A stretch of DNA of 64,000 nt from assembly GCF_009857745.1 (NCBI RefSeq), contig NZ_WWEN01000002.1, positions 868,001-932,000 of the forward strand, read 5' to 3'. The stretch comes from Thalassovita mangrovi. Lineage in GTDB: Bacteria > Pseudomonadota > Alphaproteobacteria > Rhodobacterales > Rhodobacteraceae. A model generated the notes under the pieces. It saw only the letters and a program-made list of their open reading frames with translations. It was not told where the DNA came from and made no database searches. The first letter of the stretch is position 1. Each line of letters begins with the position of its first letter. The translations under genes were made by a program, and so were the position numbers. Of this stretch, positions 63,436 to 64,000 are shown piece after piece.

Positions 63436-63623
63436 GCCGCGTCTCCTTGTCCGGCGTGACTGCATGACAGCTTCCGGACGGCGTGAGATTCGGTCTGGTT
63501 TATGCGCGACCCTCGCCGGTCGTTTTCCGGGCGCCGGAACGCGACAGGCCGATGTCGATTTCAGACCGAAGCGGCGCAAAAACGCTGCGGAGCGGCCTTA
63601 TTTCACGGGCAATCCGGCCTGAC

Positions 63624-63637
63624 CTGATCTGAATCAA
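63624..63637 (+). promoter_or_regulatory. FNR-like site, 9 of 10 fixed bases
   Basis: CTGAT-CTGA-ATCAA against TTGAT-N4-ATCAA, one mismatch at the first base. It lies 59 bases before the YeeE/YedE ATG in a stretch more AT-rich than its surroundings. Sulfur-related YeeE genes can be redox-controlled, so control by an FNR/Crp-family protein is plausible. Confidence 0.4.
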
Positions 63638-63695
63638 TGAAATTTGAATATATTTGTGACACTGACACGCGGAAGAAAGACTAAGGAGCCGCGCC

Positions 63696-64000
63696 ATGGA
63701 TTTGCTGAGCATCGTAGAACGGATCGGGGAACAACCCACCGCCGCCCTTTTCGGGCTGATCACCGGCATGGTTTTCGGGATTGCTGCGCAGCGGTCGCAA
63801 TTCTGCCTGCGCGCCGCCACGGTGGAATTCGCCCGCGGCCACATGAACGACCGGGTCGCGGTCTGGCTGCTGACCTTTTCCACCGCCGTCGTCTGGGTGC
63901 AGGGGGCGCAGTTGCTGGGGCTGATGCGGGCCGAGGACGCGCGCATCATGGCCGTGCCCGGCAGCTGGTCCGGCGCGATCATCGGCGGCACCCTGTTCGG
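63696..64000 (+). CDS. YeeE/YedE family membrane protein, N-terminal part (runs off the window)
   Basis: The first 101 codons from the ATG after AAGGAGCC. Typical YeeE/YedE features: an N-terminal TAALFGLITGMVFGIAAQRS followed by QFCLRAATVEFARGH, where the conserved Cys lies (Cys-mediated thiosulfate or sulfur uptake in characterised members), then a second helix VAVWLLTFSTAVVWVQGAQL and GAIIGGTLFG. A transporter for sulfur species is likely. Divergent from the cupin gene. Confidence 0.85.
   Translation, partial: MDLLSIVERIGEQPTAALFGLITGMVFGIAAQRSQFCLRAATVEFARGHMNDRVAVWLLTFSTAVVWVQGAQLLGLMRAEDARIMAVPGSWSGAIIGGTLF

Overview
The window is a chromosomal segment of an alphaproteobacterium, almost certainly family Rhodobacteraceae (Rhodobacter/Roseobacter group). 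The grounds are the very GC-rich coding sequence with strong third-position bias, the gene order ctaC-ctaB-(small protein)-ctaG-ctaE-surf1-thrC-M16 peptidase, the Tad locus with 'AVTVDW' pilins, and the ruvCAB / tol-pal / tilS / ftsH neighbourhood. There is no rRNA, tRNA, insertion sequence, prophage or CRISPR array. The segment reads as backbone, with small accessory patches around 3.3-3.9 kb and 24-38 kb. It starts inside a cytochrome P450 gene (minus strand) and ends inside a YeeE/YedE membrane protein gene (plus strand).

Layout. 0-8 kb: P450, EcsC-like protein, GNAT, flavin reductase, MTA phosphorylase (mtnP), a tiny ribbon-helix-helix-like gene next to nested palindromes, a 38-residue ORF, adenine phosphoribosyltransferase (apt), an FAD-linked oxidase, an MBL-fold protein with an altered metal site, and an EamA permease. 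mtnP and apt are both purine/methionine salvage enzymes: MtnP releases adenine and Apt recaptures it. 8-15.6 kb (minus): cytochrome c oxidase subunits II and III with their assembly factors (CtaB, CtaG, SURF1, a 58-residue membrane protein), followed by thrC, an M16 peptidase and a RimJ-like acetyltransferase in overlapping reading frames. 15.7-24 kb: a perfect FNR-type box, tldD, dprA, topA, 3-oxoacid CoA-transferase (scoAB) and a lytic transglycosylase.

24.4-38 kb: a complete-looking Tad (Flp) pilus machine on the plus strand. It has four pilin genes, two of them recent duplicates including flanking DNA, then cpaB, secretin cpaC, an OmpA-type lipoprotein, cpaE, ATPase cpaF, tadB, tadC, two TPR lipoproteins, the prepilin peptidase, an AAA+ ATPase and a secreted protein of unknown function. 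No tadE/F/G minor-pilin genes are seen here. 38-46 kb: PdeM-like phosphoesterase, a membrane-anchored LytTR protein, thioesterase, one-carbon folate genes folD and fhs, a MOSC protein and ftsH.

46-58 kb (minus): ruvC-ruvA-ruvB, a MazG-like protein, an unknown, thpR and ybgC, then (after the oppositely oriented rsgA) tolQ-tolR-tolA-tolB-pal-cpoB-tilS. The envelope-constriction system is thus interrupted by rsgA, which has a long leader with a 13-codon ORF and three hairpins. 58-64 kb: a DUF1127 protein, a small membrane protein, prmA, a MATE and an MFS transporter, a cupin, and the start of a YeeE/YedE gene preceded by an FNR-like site.

Most stand-out observations: the tandem pilin duplication with altered Flp motif; the FNR-, LexA- and operator-like sites; the structured leader and inverted rsgA inside the tol cluster; catalytic-residue changes in the MBL and PdeM proteins; and a dispersed GC-hairpin/AATATCCC repeat. 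No clearly new system was found. All family assignments come from reading motifs by eye, without database searches.
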